From Azolla caroliniana (taxonomy: Eukaryota; Polypodiophyta), in NCBI GenBank assembly GCA_043228905.1, contig JBHGNT010000018.1:992001-1056000 (forward strand): a stretch of DNA of 64,000 nucleotides, written 5' to 3'. Shown here in pieces: positions 37,017-48,245 of the stretch. The position numbers were made by a program, and so were the translations under genes. Positions within the stretch are counted from its first letter, which is position 1. Each line of letters opens with the position of its first letter. A model generated the notes under the pieces. That model was given only the letters and a program-made list of their open reading frames with translations. It did no database searches and was not told the origin of the DNA.

Positions 37017-39049
37017 TTATTCAACATCCCAATATGTGGTGGTTTTAAAGTCATCCTCTTCCATTTGCTTGCCATGTTTCTCATGATCATAAGAAACCGG
37101 TTTTTCCCCTCCAAATGTTGTATTCAACTGACTTTTGTCGAAGAGTTCTTCCATCAGTTTGAGACTCTCAGGATTGTTGGAGTACACAAACTTCACTTTC
37201 TGGTATGTCTTTGGATCAAGGAAATGTCGCACAACCTATTTAGCAAAATACCCTAGTTAATATAGAGACTTGTTTGGCACTCAATGAAACAAACACAGCT
37301 ACAATTAGATTGTATATATAGAGATGTATGCAGATTATGTTTGTTGTTTTTATGTCGATATATGTACGTACGTATGTACAAATATGTGTTTATATGATAC
37401 ACACACATACAAATATAGGTATTACCAAGGTCAAAACACCAAAATAACCCTATGTATTAGTACATGATAGATAGATCTGCAGATTCCATAATTGTCCTCC
37501 TCAGAAGATAAACTATGACCTTACACGAGAGGGGTATTCTGTCGATCTGTGAGAATTTAGTGGTGTTCTGATAAACACCCCAAGAGTATTTTTGGAGTTT
37601 TTTAATTCCTATTATCAATCAGCAATTGGTTTCATACCTTCCAAAAAGCTTGAAAAATTCTTGGTGGATTGTAAAGGATTGCATATCCAAGTCTTTCTGG
37701 GTAGTAGTTTTGCAAAATATTGGTAGCTTCCCGAGTGGTTCTAATCGACACTGCCGTGGAAAATGACCAGCCAGTAAAATCAATTAACCACACCATCTGT
37801 TCTTCGTCTGGTGGCAAGTTTAAAAGTGCATTCTCCATTAAGTAAACCATGTGCCGAATCTGGCCAACTGAGCATGATGTATTCTGTTGATGGATACAGT
37901 GAAAAAACAATGGAAAACTTACGTAAATATGCTTATATGTATGAAAAAGATGGGAATTTGCCGCCTCAAATATGCTTATATTTACTTGAATTTCTCATAG
38001 GCATATAATATATAAAGAACAATAATGCAGTACTAGCAGTCCACACCATGTTTGTAGCCATCAACAAATAAAATCTCTCTTATAGGCATCTATAAGGTTA
38101 AATGTTTCCACTACAGCATCACACCGTGTTTTGCATGTAATGCTTTGTTTCTCTTGTTACTGTATATATGTATATATAAACACACACACACACACACACA
38201 CACAGGGTATATGTAGATAAAATATCTAACCTGTTTAGCTGGTGCTAGTACCAGGACAGTTCTTCCTTGCTTGTCAAAGAAATCTGCTCGGTATACTTTC
38301 CCAGTTTCACCTTCTTCGGCTACATCTTTCTACATATGATATGTAAAAACTTACAATGACATTAGGATGCTTTTTATTTCCTTTTCTGAAAAAGAATACA
38401 AGACTCATGCAAAAAAAACTCACCCATCTGATATCCTCAGGTTTGAAATATGCCCTCCAACTGAGAGTTTCATCGAGCATTTTCTTCGCTTTTTGCACAT
38501 CCCAGTTCCTGGCTCGAAGATACCTTCTTAGACATGCATCTGAACAAAACTTGTCTGCTCGGTTCGATAATGTGCCACAAGACGACCGTAGTTCATAGAC
38601 CTATAAGAGGCACAATGTTTTATCAGAATTTATTACATGGTCAGGTCATCAATCTCAAAAGTATGTAAGAACTGCAGGTGAGTTCAACAGAAGATTCTGT
38701 TTTTTTCATTTGGCTCTTTGTTTACACATCATTTGCATACATTAAGTGTACCATTTATAGGGGGTAAATAAATGATTGAATTAGGAGAAGTGTGCATTTA
38801 TTCATGAAAAATATCAACAAATAGAGTGTTTTCTAGGGTCTTTCGAATAGACTTGAGATGAACCATGAAAATTAGTTCGCATGCACACAACATGTGTACA
38901 GTGAACTGACCTGAGATGAGAAGCTCTTGAAAAAAATAGTTGCTTAAAATTTTCATGCATTTCATTTCACTCATTACCTTTTGTTGCTCTTCTTCAGGAG
39001 TATGGATTTTATCCATGCTGTGAACGTCATGATGCTTACGCCGAAACAT
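37017..39049 (-). CDS. Sec14-like CRAL-TRIO phosphatidylinositol transfer protein
   Basis: A single-domain Sec14-type protein, expected to bind and exchange phospholipids at membranes. Exons in coding order: 39049-38978, 38600-38424, 38329-38231, 37883-37638 and 37235-37017. All junctions are in phase 0 and sum to 813 nt, or 270 residues. Residues about 45-83 ([20 protein letters not shown]...[12 protein letters not shown]) form the CRAL-TRIO N-terminal helical part. The lipid-binding domain covers about 90-245, with [20 protein letters not shown], the core strand [12 protein letters not shown] and [22 protein letters not shown]. The start is the first ATG after an in-frame TAA. Length fits the short plant Sec14-like class without GOLD or nodulin extension. 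The ligand is not predictable from what I see. Confidence 0.9.
38176..38204. repeat. (AC)n microsatellite in an intron
   Basis: About 14 AC dinucleotides follow a TATATG-rich stretch, inside the third intron of the Sec14-like gene. Confidence 0.85.
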
Positions 39050-41794
39050 TGTCACTTGAAGTTATCAACCACCTGAATTCACAATATAACTTCAGAAACA
39101 AAACTCTGAAAATTTTGAAGGTCTTATACCAATTTGGTCACAGTATACATTCTCTTGTTGCTCACATATAAAATTACCATGAATATGAAAAAAACCATTC
39201 ACTGTTTTTAACAATAGCATCTATGCCATTAGTGTCCATCCATGAAAGGGGAAGATTCACAAAACTCTCTCTCTCTCTCTCTCTAAAGACCATGAAAGGC
39301 CATGTGAGGACCAACCAAAGCTTTACAATGGCTAATGAATCAAAATTCACAAGAAAGTCACATATAATAATTCACTTGAATCAAGTATTGAACAATATCT
39401 GCAAATAGACTTTACTTGAATCAAAATATTACTCACAATCGCTAATTATATGGTCAGAACTTGCAAATGTAGGTCCAGGTTTATTGTCATCATCCTTTCA
39501 TAACCCAGTACCAGTACCATAAGCATCATCATCATCGTCTCAGAACCCATTACCATAGGCATCGTTATAATCCTCTCATAACCCATTACCATAAGCATCA
39601 TTATCTTGTCATAATACATGTTTCCTGTAAATCATTTTCCCTCTACTTTTTTTTAGCATACATTTAACCCTAAAATGTCATTCATAGTTTCAAAGTGGCA
39701 CAAAAGCCAACATATCATCCATCAATCTCTCTCTGAGAATCCACCGGTAACTTCACAACCAAAGGATGATTCATGATAACAACTTTCGTAACCACCTTTA
39801 CCCTCTCTCTCTATGCACAACCTTCTTTATTTTTTTCCTGCTACCCAAATGGCGTAAAACCTGTTACTCATTTGGAGACTCTTTGAAACATCTCTCAGTT
39901 CTTTATTCTGAGTATCAATCATAGTACTATGGTTTACCCATTAAACGAAACGCTAGATTCTGAGCCGTCAAAAACAGTGGAGAAAGATCAAGATTGTGAC
40001 CCGTAAAAAAAACACAAAACGATTAACCGTCAAATTATACACAAGAGCGCGAACTACATATTTCCCCATTAATTTACACACAGGAATTTTTCAACACAAA
40101 TGATTTCACAGACATTAATTGGCCTTTGCGCACATGCAAAATACGGACAAATAAGCAAAAAAATTTAAGCATGGCAAGAAATCAAATCAGAAATGTATAC
40201 AAAAGAAAAATGATTCCACTTCATTAAAGAGGGAAAAAGAAATTACACATACAAAAAATCATGGAGTTAACTCTTCGTTGTACAGAAACAAACAAAATCC
40301 CAAAAGCTCATAACTGTGTTACGAAAAATTATAGAATTCAAATTTAAACTAATTCAAATTCTTACCAGGAAATGGTGGAGAAATGGGTCAAATAATGAAT
40401 TAATTTATAGACGGAGGAGATACAGAATGAAAATATTTTCTTCTCTGAGAGAATTTTGGCAAACAGGGAACAAAATAATAGAGCTCAATTCTATCTGCAC
40501 TCCATAGATTAATTAACTGTTTCTAATTATTTACTCTCTGTATTAATATATATGTACATACATACAACAATAAAGAGAAAAAGGGTACATTCTATATTAT
40601 TTATTACCTTTACCTCATTTAATGAAGGCTTTTAATAAATAGATAATTTTCGGAATATTGCAAAAATGGCCTCTCCTGAGTGTCCTTCATTTAAGGGACC
40701 ATTTTCATATGCAACAATAAGCTCAATGTACTCTTTCTGGCTCACTCACTCAAATGTGATTCTCATATACATTGTTTCCTAGCCAGAGGAGCACATCTTG
40801 AACGAATACTCCTTCCGGACCATAGGTAAAGAAATATCATACACCCTTCATCGAATTCCATCTAAGCATTGCTTGGCTTGTTAACAGATACCTCGATCAC
40901 ACCTCTCTCGATAAGTCCAATCGGTCGTCTACATTCGTTTTGTAGAATTGAACATTTTCGGCTACCTATTGATAGCTCGGCCACAACCTCAATAAGAGTT
41001 CACAGGTCTACGGACCCCTCCAATACAAATTTTTAAATGCATTGCTTTTGGATACGACAAGCACATAAATCAAACCAACACCAAGGAAGATGGTTTCTTT
41101 ATTGAGCGTTGACTACGAGTCATGTAAGTTATCTACTCTGACACAGTAAATGTACATGTACAAGAATGACATCTTTTAGTCGATTTGTCGTTTATACTTA
41201 ACTACTGTAAAATGTGTATTCATGAACAAGTTGATGCGTGGAGATGCAATTATATCCATTCTAGGATCTCATAGCTACCCTTTTTGTTCTATGTTTGTTA
41301 CTGTGTCTATATAAATATATTAAATCAAGAAAGCATGAAAAACAAAAGTTTGACTCTTATGTAGTACAATGATCTACAATGGCCATGTGCCAACATGAGG
41401 CATTTATTAATTCAACCTCATCAACGATTCTAAGTAGTGCATCACACTACAGGTTCATCCAACTGCATGTTGCTTTGAATGGCTTTAGATGCACGATGCT
41501 CAATGTGTATGAGACTTTAAATGAACTTAATATGATCATTCATAGTGTTTTATCTATAAAGAGTCCAAATTTTGTTGACATCCTTCTCATGTGCATTAGT
41601 ATTTTGCATACAAATCAATTAGCAAAGTATCAAAGGTCGTAGATATGCAACTAGTAGAGAGGGCTTTTGGCCTAGAGTTAGCTATCATTTATCATTGTAC
41701 TTTTGGCATAAAGAACTTATCTTAATTAGACATAAGAATATTTTAACGTTTTGGATTGAGTAAAACAATACATTCCTTTTTGTTTAATCATAAG

Positions 41795-42179
41795 TAACAA
41801 TTGGCAACGGTTCGGTTTGAACCGAACCCAATCGCGAAACCGCGGCTTAACGGTTTAAACCCTTAGAATCCGCGGTTTAAACGGTTAAATGGTTTTTTTT
41901 TTAATTAACAAAAAAAATTTAAAAATAGTTTTTAAATCATCTTTTCATTTTCATGCCTTATTCTCACATTTTAAGAAAATCTTTAAAATTTTGAAAATTT
42001 TAAAATTTTAAAATTTAAATTTGACCTAAGCTGAAAACAAAAACCAAACCACGAAACTACGGTTTTACCGGTTTAATGGCTTAACGGTTTGAAAATTTTT
42101 TAATTGTTCGGTTTAACAGTTTCGTGGGTCGGTTCGGTTTTGACCCTCTCAAACTGAACTGAACCGTTGCCGATTGTTA
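41795..42179. mobile_element. hAT-type MITE, copy 2
   Basis: 385 bp with inverted ends: left TAACAATTGGCAACGGTTC; right, read on the opposite strand, TAACAATCGGCAACGGTTC. Flanking 8-mers are ATCATAAG (41787-41794) and ATTATAAG (42180-42187), a target duplication with one change. The inside repeats 'cggtttaacggttt' variants in both directions, so the whole element can fold back. No coding capacity. Confidence 0.85.
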
Positions 42180-42459
42180 ATTATAAGAAAAATGATATTT
42201 ATATTCTCTATGTATCCTTAAATCTATAGATGGAACAAATGTGCTACTGGCTGTTAAGAAGCAAGAGGGCTCATTATGCATTTTGAGAATGTATCCAATA
42301 GGGGATGGATAAATCAAATATTGACTTATTGGAACTAGCTCTTTGACAGTTAGATGGCACTGATGTTTCTCTATGGGTTATGGCATTTCAAAATCTAGAT
42401 CTAATAAGTTTGAAAATGGCCAACATTTGCCTATGAAGAAAGGAGAGGAAAAGGAGCTC

Positions 42460-42720
42460 GTTCTTAAGGTTAAAAACAACCTTACATCTACTTCGATAAA
42501 TTGCATGGAAAGCAACTAAAAAACTGATACAAATCAAACTTTTGAATTTCAAACAGATATGAGAAACAAAGAAATGTTGTGTAAGATGGGACACATTACA
42601 CTTGCATAATTATGTATCAATAGATACCAATGTATCATAGGCCGAGAAAAATGTGGATGCTCACATGTCATACATTATATTAAATATGTTGCACCAACCC
42701 ACAAATCTATCTTTTTCTCC
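42460..42720. repeat. Fragment related to the repeat at 55370-55620
   Basis: Both segments contain, in the same order, 'attgcatggaaagcaa' or 'attgcatgggaagtaa', 'caatgtatcat', 'aaatgtgga(t/g)gctcac' and 'atgttgcacc'. Similarity is partial. Together with the 360-930 copy it suggests fragments of one transposon family of unknown class. Confidence 0.5.
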
Positions 42721-43843
42721 AAATGGGGCAATCACATTCACTGAAACATACTATATACCATCCCTTTGTTTGTTGTCAAGAAATTCAAATATCATGATGG
42801 AGATTTTGGACCATTAGGAGAGATTGAGAATGGGGCCACTTTATCATTTAATATTCTTTAATGGCTTAATGGTAGTAGATTTCACTTGAAAAATGGGAGC
42901 TACAAGCTCAATTCTTACGAGAAACAAATACGAGAGGAAGATATTGTCTTTGAACGAAGTAGATGTAATTTCTTTATCAAGAGATGATCTACACTAAACA
43001 AATATGCCTTTAGGCTTCATCGAGGACCTTCATCTAGTTGTAGAAGAGATCCTCAATAAATGGACACTTTACCATCTACACTTTAGAACATGTCTAGAAC
43101 TTTTACTTTTTTAGGATAATGTATTTCCTTTGTGCATGCATAATGCATCATTTGATTCTAAAGTGGCCTTGAGTTTATGTTTGGTCGTCGTATGTTCATA
43201 ATCTTAATATATATTATGATCAGTGGCAGTTGTTGAGAGAGGGATTATGAAGTTCTTGGACGAGCCTCCACTAAGATCATCACTCTTCTCTTGGTTCTCA
43301 TCAATAATGACTATGTAAACTTCTTGCTTTTAAGGGCAAAGCAAGAAAGTGTGAAAGCGAATAATGAGGATGCATGCAATGCCCAAGGAGAAACATGAAA
43401 TGTGGGTCAAAATTATTAACATGGAACTCAAGGAATTAGAACAAAAAGTGGGGAGGGTTCGTGAACTGGTACAAGGGGTTCAAAGTTCTATTGTGATGAT
43501 GAGAAATTAGGCTTCCTTTGGTTTACTTTGGGAAAGAGTGGGAAGGCCTTAGGATTGGGGACATTCTCTAAATAGGGCCATTGTCGTGGGAGAGGGTAGA
43601 ATGGATTCACCTAGATTTCAAGTGAGTGGTGGATAAACGAAAATATTTGGTAGGTTGTATATAAACAAGGTTCTTAACGTAGTTCTTCTCAAGAAGGTCA
43701 ACACCAGTTATCCGATATATTGGCTTCTATCTAAATCTAGTCCCATTAGGTCCAATCTTCCTATTCATTGTCCTTGCTTCTCCTTTTCTATCTATTTTGT
43801 GTTTTATTAAGATTTGGCTAAGACAAAAGAATGAGGAAGTCCT

Positions 43844-44136
43844 TAACAATCAGCAACGGTTGAACCGAACCGAACCGCGAAACCGCGGTTTAAACTGTTT
43901 AACGATTTTTTATTTTTTTATTTTATTTTAAATTTTTTTTAAACAATCTTTTCATTTTTAGACCTTATTCTCACATTTTAGGAACATCTTTAAAATTAAA
44001 AAATTAAAACCCTGACCTAAGTTGAAAACCGAAACTGCGGTTTAACAATTTAACAATTTCGTGGTTTGGTTCAGGTTTCAAAAATTTCAAACGGTTTGGT
44101 TTTGACCCTCTCGAACCGAACCGTTGCCGATTGTTA
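43844..44136. mobile_element. hAT-type MITE, copy 3, with perfect target duplication
   Basis: 293 bp, ends TAACAATCAGCAACGGTT and, on the opposite strand, TAACAATCGGCAACGGTTC. It is flanked by perfect 8-bp direct repeats GAAGTCCT (43836-43843 and 44137-44144). An 8-bp duplication is characteristic of the hAT superfamily. It is shorter than copy 2 but has the same terminal and internal sequence, hence one family. Confidence 0.92.
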
Positions 44137-44182
44137 GAAGTCCTTACAAAAGGCTTATAATTTTCACCTTTATACTCTCTTT

Positions 44183-44581
44183 ATATTGTGGTGTGCATGT
44201 GTCTTTGTGCCACCCTTTTTAGGATGCATGTACCTAAGCCGACCCACCTTTTTAGCACAACCAACCCAAATGGGTACCTTTGTATCAACTATAAATTGAG
44301 CAAGAAGTAATAAGCTAAGCAGACTGGTTTTGATTCTTATGTGCATTTCACATAAGAGATCAAAACTTATATGTGTCCGTCATCTCCACCAATATGTGAA
44401 ATGCACATAAGAGATCAAAACCAGCCTAGTTAGCTTCTTACTTCTTGCTCAATTTATAGTTGATACAAAGGTACCCATTTGGGTTGGCTGTGCTAAAAAG
44501 GGTGTGCTAAAAGGGTGGGTCAACTTAGGTACATGCATCCTAAAAAGGGTGGCACAAAGGAACACATGCACACCACAATAT
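44183..44581. mobile_element. Foldback element with ~170-bp inverted arms
   Basis: The left arm (44183-44354, from ATATTGTGGTGTGCATGTG) is the near-perfect reverse complement of the right arm (44393-44581, ending CACATGCACACCACAATAT), leaving a loop of about 38 bp. The right arm has a short extra piece ('gtgctaaaaagggt' is doubled). No clear target duplication is visible. The length and structure fit a MITE or foldback transposon, and a transcript would form a long hairpin. Confidence 0.85.
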
Positions 44582-46179
44582 GAAACATATTTTATGTTTG
44601 TGGTCCTCCTTGAGAACAACATAATGGTTTACATATTACCCTGTTCAGAATTCTACATTTTGAAACTTTTACTTGGGTTAACTCAATCGTAAATGTGGAT
44701 AAAACAAAAATGAATGTTGCGCAAACCATCCAACCTCACAATACACCATGCTTACATATATAGGAGAATATGTAAAATTCATGTAAAGCTTTTAAGTATA
44801 GACTGATATTCTCCACGCATGATATTCGCAATATTCGAGAATATGAAAATTTGATATTTATTATAGAAATTTTATTGGTGTGCACTGTGAAGTCCCCTTT
44901 TCAATGTCACCTAAAACTATCCACAAAATTTGGGAGAGTAAAAAGTGAGGAATTAATGAATCTTTATTTTATTTTATTTATTTTTTAAAAATAAAACAAA
45001 TACTTTTACATTTATTATAGAAATATTGTTGGTTTCAACTTTCAAAGTCCCTTTTTTTTATTGTCCAAGGTCCCCATTTCTATATTTAGGAAACTAAAGA
45101 GGAGGGAGTTTATGAACTGTTTGTTTTTTAATGAATATGTTTCAATGCATTCGATGAATGCGAATATATCAATCTATGCTTTTAGGTATCGTGGTACAAA
45201 TAAATGGACTCTGGAGTGTATGCTTAGAGTCTAAGCTTCAAGCTCGTTGGAAAAGGTATTATATGTTGGAAAACCAATGAAACCAAAGTGATACCCATGG
45301 ATCGGAAGTGAAATTAATGTTATTTAATACTATAATAACGCAAGTTTTGCTTTAAGGCGTAGAAAAGTGTAGTGAGTTACTATCCCTCTTAATGCATAGA
45401 ATGAGATTGTGAAGATTCAAATAATGCTTTTAAAGAGACAATTGAGAGTTAAATCCACCACCTCTATTAGGTTATGCTCTTGAGAACAAATGTTTGGCCT
45501 ATAGAGATATCGGTGCACTATTGAGAGTCTATCGATATATAACAAAAATCAAGAGTATACCAAATCATATATTATCACATTTTGCTTGGAATGTTAGATG
45601 TAAACTACAAAAGAATCACAAGAGCAAATTTCTCTTGTTTGTTCCATTAAAAAATGGTTCAAAAGATAGGATGTGGAAGATCTCTTGGAGCTTTTAAAGG
45701 ATGCTATGAAATATATGGTTATTGAGGAAAGGTTAATGGAACCACAAAGGAAGAAGTGCGAAGATGCTAAAAGAACCAAAATTAGAATATTATATTGCCA
45801 TCAACCCTAAATATTGGATTTAATATAAGCCAAGTAGGCCATTATTCATATTTAACCTTATCTCATTACTAACATGAGTATTGACTCTTGCATAGCCCTA
45901 ATGTTCCTTTGCACTTGATTGCACAAGCTAGGCATTGAAGTTGCATTAAGGCATCAATATTTGTTAAATACAAAAGGCATGTAAGACATATAAACAAGGG
46001 CTAGTAGAGAAGATGAATATAACTTGCTTCATGCTCCACTCATAGTGCAATTCGTGAAAGCTATGATGACATATTAAGAGGGTGTGATGACTTGATTGTC
46101 ACATTAAAGAGAACACCTAGAAGGTTGAGCTCATATGTGCATGCCTTATTCACACATCGAGAGAAGTATGAGTATCCCT

Positions 46180-46470
46180 TGTTAGGAAGGAGGCACACAT
46201 CAAGAAAACTTGTGTACTCAAGTCCCATGGATCGATATATGGCCCCTCTATGGACGATAAAAAACACATCTAATGTCTACGAGGAGCCTCTATTCATTCT
46301 TCACGATATTTAGATTCTTCTTCTCAAGAAGGAGACACACATCAAGAAAACATGTATACACAAGTCCCATGGGTCGATATTGGCTCTTCTACAAAGTTAA
46401 CAATAAAATCTAATACAGACTAATCTAATCTAATGTATACAAGGAGCCTCAATTCATTCTTTGGGATATT
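46180..46470. repeat. Two diverged copies of a ~140-bp segment
   Basis: 'ggcacacatcaagaaaac', 'caagtcccatggatcgatat' and 'gaggagcctctattcattctt' at 46180-46300 recur in the same order as 'gacacacatcaagaaaac', 'caagtcccatgggtcgatat' and 'aaggagcctcaattcattctt' at 46328-46470. Unknown nature. Confidence 0.6.
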
Positions 46471-46618
46471 CATATTCAAATATGGATTATAGCAACTCTC
46501 GATACCCCCCCTCCCCTTCTCTTTCTGCTACATTTGATAGTCTACTTGAAAGCCGATCCTTCAAAAACGAACGTTTCTTAGATACCGACAAATATCCTGG
46601 AAAAGGGCTTATTTCTAT

Positions 46619-46836
46619 GTAAGCGGTTTTCGGGTTTACCATTTTAGTGAAACCTTAGTAGGGGTAGTTTGGTAATTCTTTAAAACCACAGTAAGCGGTT
46701 TTCGGGTATTACCATTTTAGTGAAACCTTAGTAGGGGTAGTTTGGTAATTCTTTAAAACCACAGTAAGCGGTTTTCGGGTATTACCATTTTAGTGAAACC
46801 TTAGTAGGGGTAGTTTGGTAATTCTTTAAAACCACA
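46619..46836 (+). repeat. 73-bp unit repeated three times, just upstream of the seipin gene
   Basis: Copies at 46619-46690 (72 bp), 46691-46763 and 46764-46836 (73 bp each). Copies 2 and 3 look identical and copy 1 differs by one missing base. Each starts GTAAGCGGTTTTCGGG and ends TTTAAAACCACA. The array ends about 20 bp before a possible first start codon (46856), so it lies in the promoter or 5' UTR of the seipin gene. Confidence 0.95.
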
Positions 46837-46855
46837 TTTCTCTATATTACTGAGA

Positions 46856-46917
46856 ATGGATGGCTATGGAGGAGAAAGATCAGAGCAGGGCGGAACAGAG
46901 CAGAGATGCAATTACTG
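46856..46917 (+). other. Possible first exon of the seipin gene
   Basis: An ATG at 46856 opens a frame reading MDGYGGERSEQGGTEQRC, which ends at a good donor (ATTACTG|GTAATC) about 60 bases later. It could encode an alternative N-terminus or be 5' UTR. I could not identify the acceptor it would join, so it is not added to the coding model. Confidence 0.35.
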
Positions 46918-47049
46918 GTAATCATCGAAACTCATTCTGTCATTCTAAATGTTATTCTTTTTCTTTAATTTGAATTGCAGAAAATAGTTCTATTCTTTCA
47001 TACGAGAAATTGAGGGTTTCGGTATCATTCGTGTGCATGTGATTGCTGC

Positions 47050-48245
47050 TTTGTGTTTATGTATCTAATAGAGAAGAAGAAGGATAAGAGGAAGTGTTGG
47101 ATGAATCATCGTTGAGTAGTTTCCTTACCCTTCAAATTTGAGTTTCTGGCTCATTATCGACATGTGATTGTTGTGCATATGCCTATAAATCAGAGGAAGA
47201 GTTGCATGAATCATTCAAAAGTAGTTATTCTTTTATCACAATTTAGGGTGATTGTTTGGTTACGTGCATATGAATCAGAAGAAAAATTGCATGATTCATG
47301 CCAAAGTAGGTTCTTTTTCATCACAATCTAGATTTCTGGCTCATCAACTACGTTTGTATGTTGTGTATAGTCATATGAATTAGAAGAAGTGATGCATGAT
47401 CTAGTATTTTTATATGCATGCTTCATAATCTACATTTGATTTGTGTGTATTCATCTAAAGAAGACGAAGAATCATGTAAAAGTAGTATTCTGACCATAGA
47501 TTAGGAGTTCTGGCTCGTCATGTATATGCACGAGTAGTTTTCTTACAATAAATTAGGATTTGTAGTTAACCATCTACATATTATGGTTGTGTATATGCCT
47601 ATGAAGAAGAAGAAGAAGAATTATCAAGTAGCTTGTTACCGCCAATTATAATTTCTGGTTTAATATTTGCATCCAATTGCTACGTTTATGCATCCAATGA
47701 TGAAGAAATCGTGTGTGAATAGTTGTTTCACCATAAAGATTTTGGTTCTCTTCATCTGATCATTGTGTCTATGCATATGAATCAGAAGAAAGTTGCATGA
47801 ATAGTATCAAGGTATTAAGGTTTCTGTTTCATCATCCATATCCAGTTTTTTTGTGAATATTCATCTAAAGAAGAAGAAGAATCATGTCAGATTAGTCCTC
47901 TTACCACAAATCAGGGTTTCCTTTTCAACATGTACACTTGATTTTTGCATTTATGCATCTACAGGAGAAGAACAACAACCACCATGTCAAAGTAATATAG
48001 GTTTCTGGTTCATCATCTACATCTGATTGTTGTGTATGCAAGAAGAATAATGTTAAGAGTAGTTTTTTACCACAAATTAGGGTTTCTAGCTCATTGTTTA
48101 TGTGTGAATATTGTATATATACTTATGAAACAGAAGAAAAGTTGCATGAATCAATAGTGTCTTTTTTCACAAAGTAAGATTTTTGATTCATCATCTACAT
48201 CTGATTGTTGTATGTTTACATCTGAAATAGAGGAAGATATACATG
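47050..48245 (+). repeat. Degenerate array of ~12 units of about 96 bp, coding-like
   Basis: A unit of roughly 85-135 bp recurs from about 47050 to the start of the seipin exon. Its marks are 'ttctggctcatcatctacat', then 'ctgattgttgtgtatatgc', 'atgaatcagaagaagagttg', 'catgaatca' and 'agtagtttcttaccacaaat'. Starts of the central part lie near 47064, 47180, 47265, 47355, 47445, 47590, 47675, 47765, 47855, 47950, 48035, 48115 and 48210. Read in one frame the common form gives SGSSSTSDCC then YAYESEEELHES. The last unit runs straight into the seipin coding exon (TSDCC-MFTSEIEEDIHE). Most units contain stops or indels. Confidence 0.85.

Larger units (their letters stand above)
39050..46618. other. 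7.5-kb intergenic region rich in non-autonomous transposons
   Basis: Promoter of the Sec14-like gene at the left, including a (CT)n run at about 39264-39284. The rest is AT-rich, without a supported gene. It holds MITEs at 41795-42179 and 43844-44136, a foldback element at 44183-44581, a diverged duplication at about 46180-46470, and at 42460-42720 sequence shared with about 55370-55620. Confidence 0.55.

Noticed and set aside
46619-48245. CRISPR-like regular repeats
   Set aside because: The units are adjacent or degenerate without unique spacers of constant size, and the genome is a plant's.
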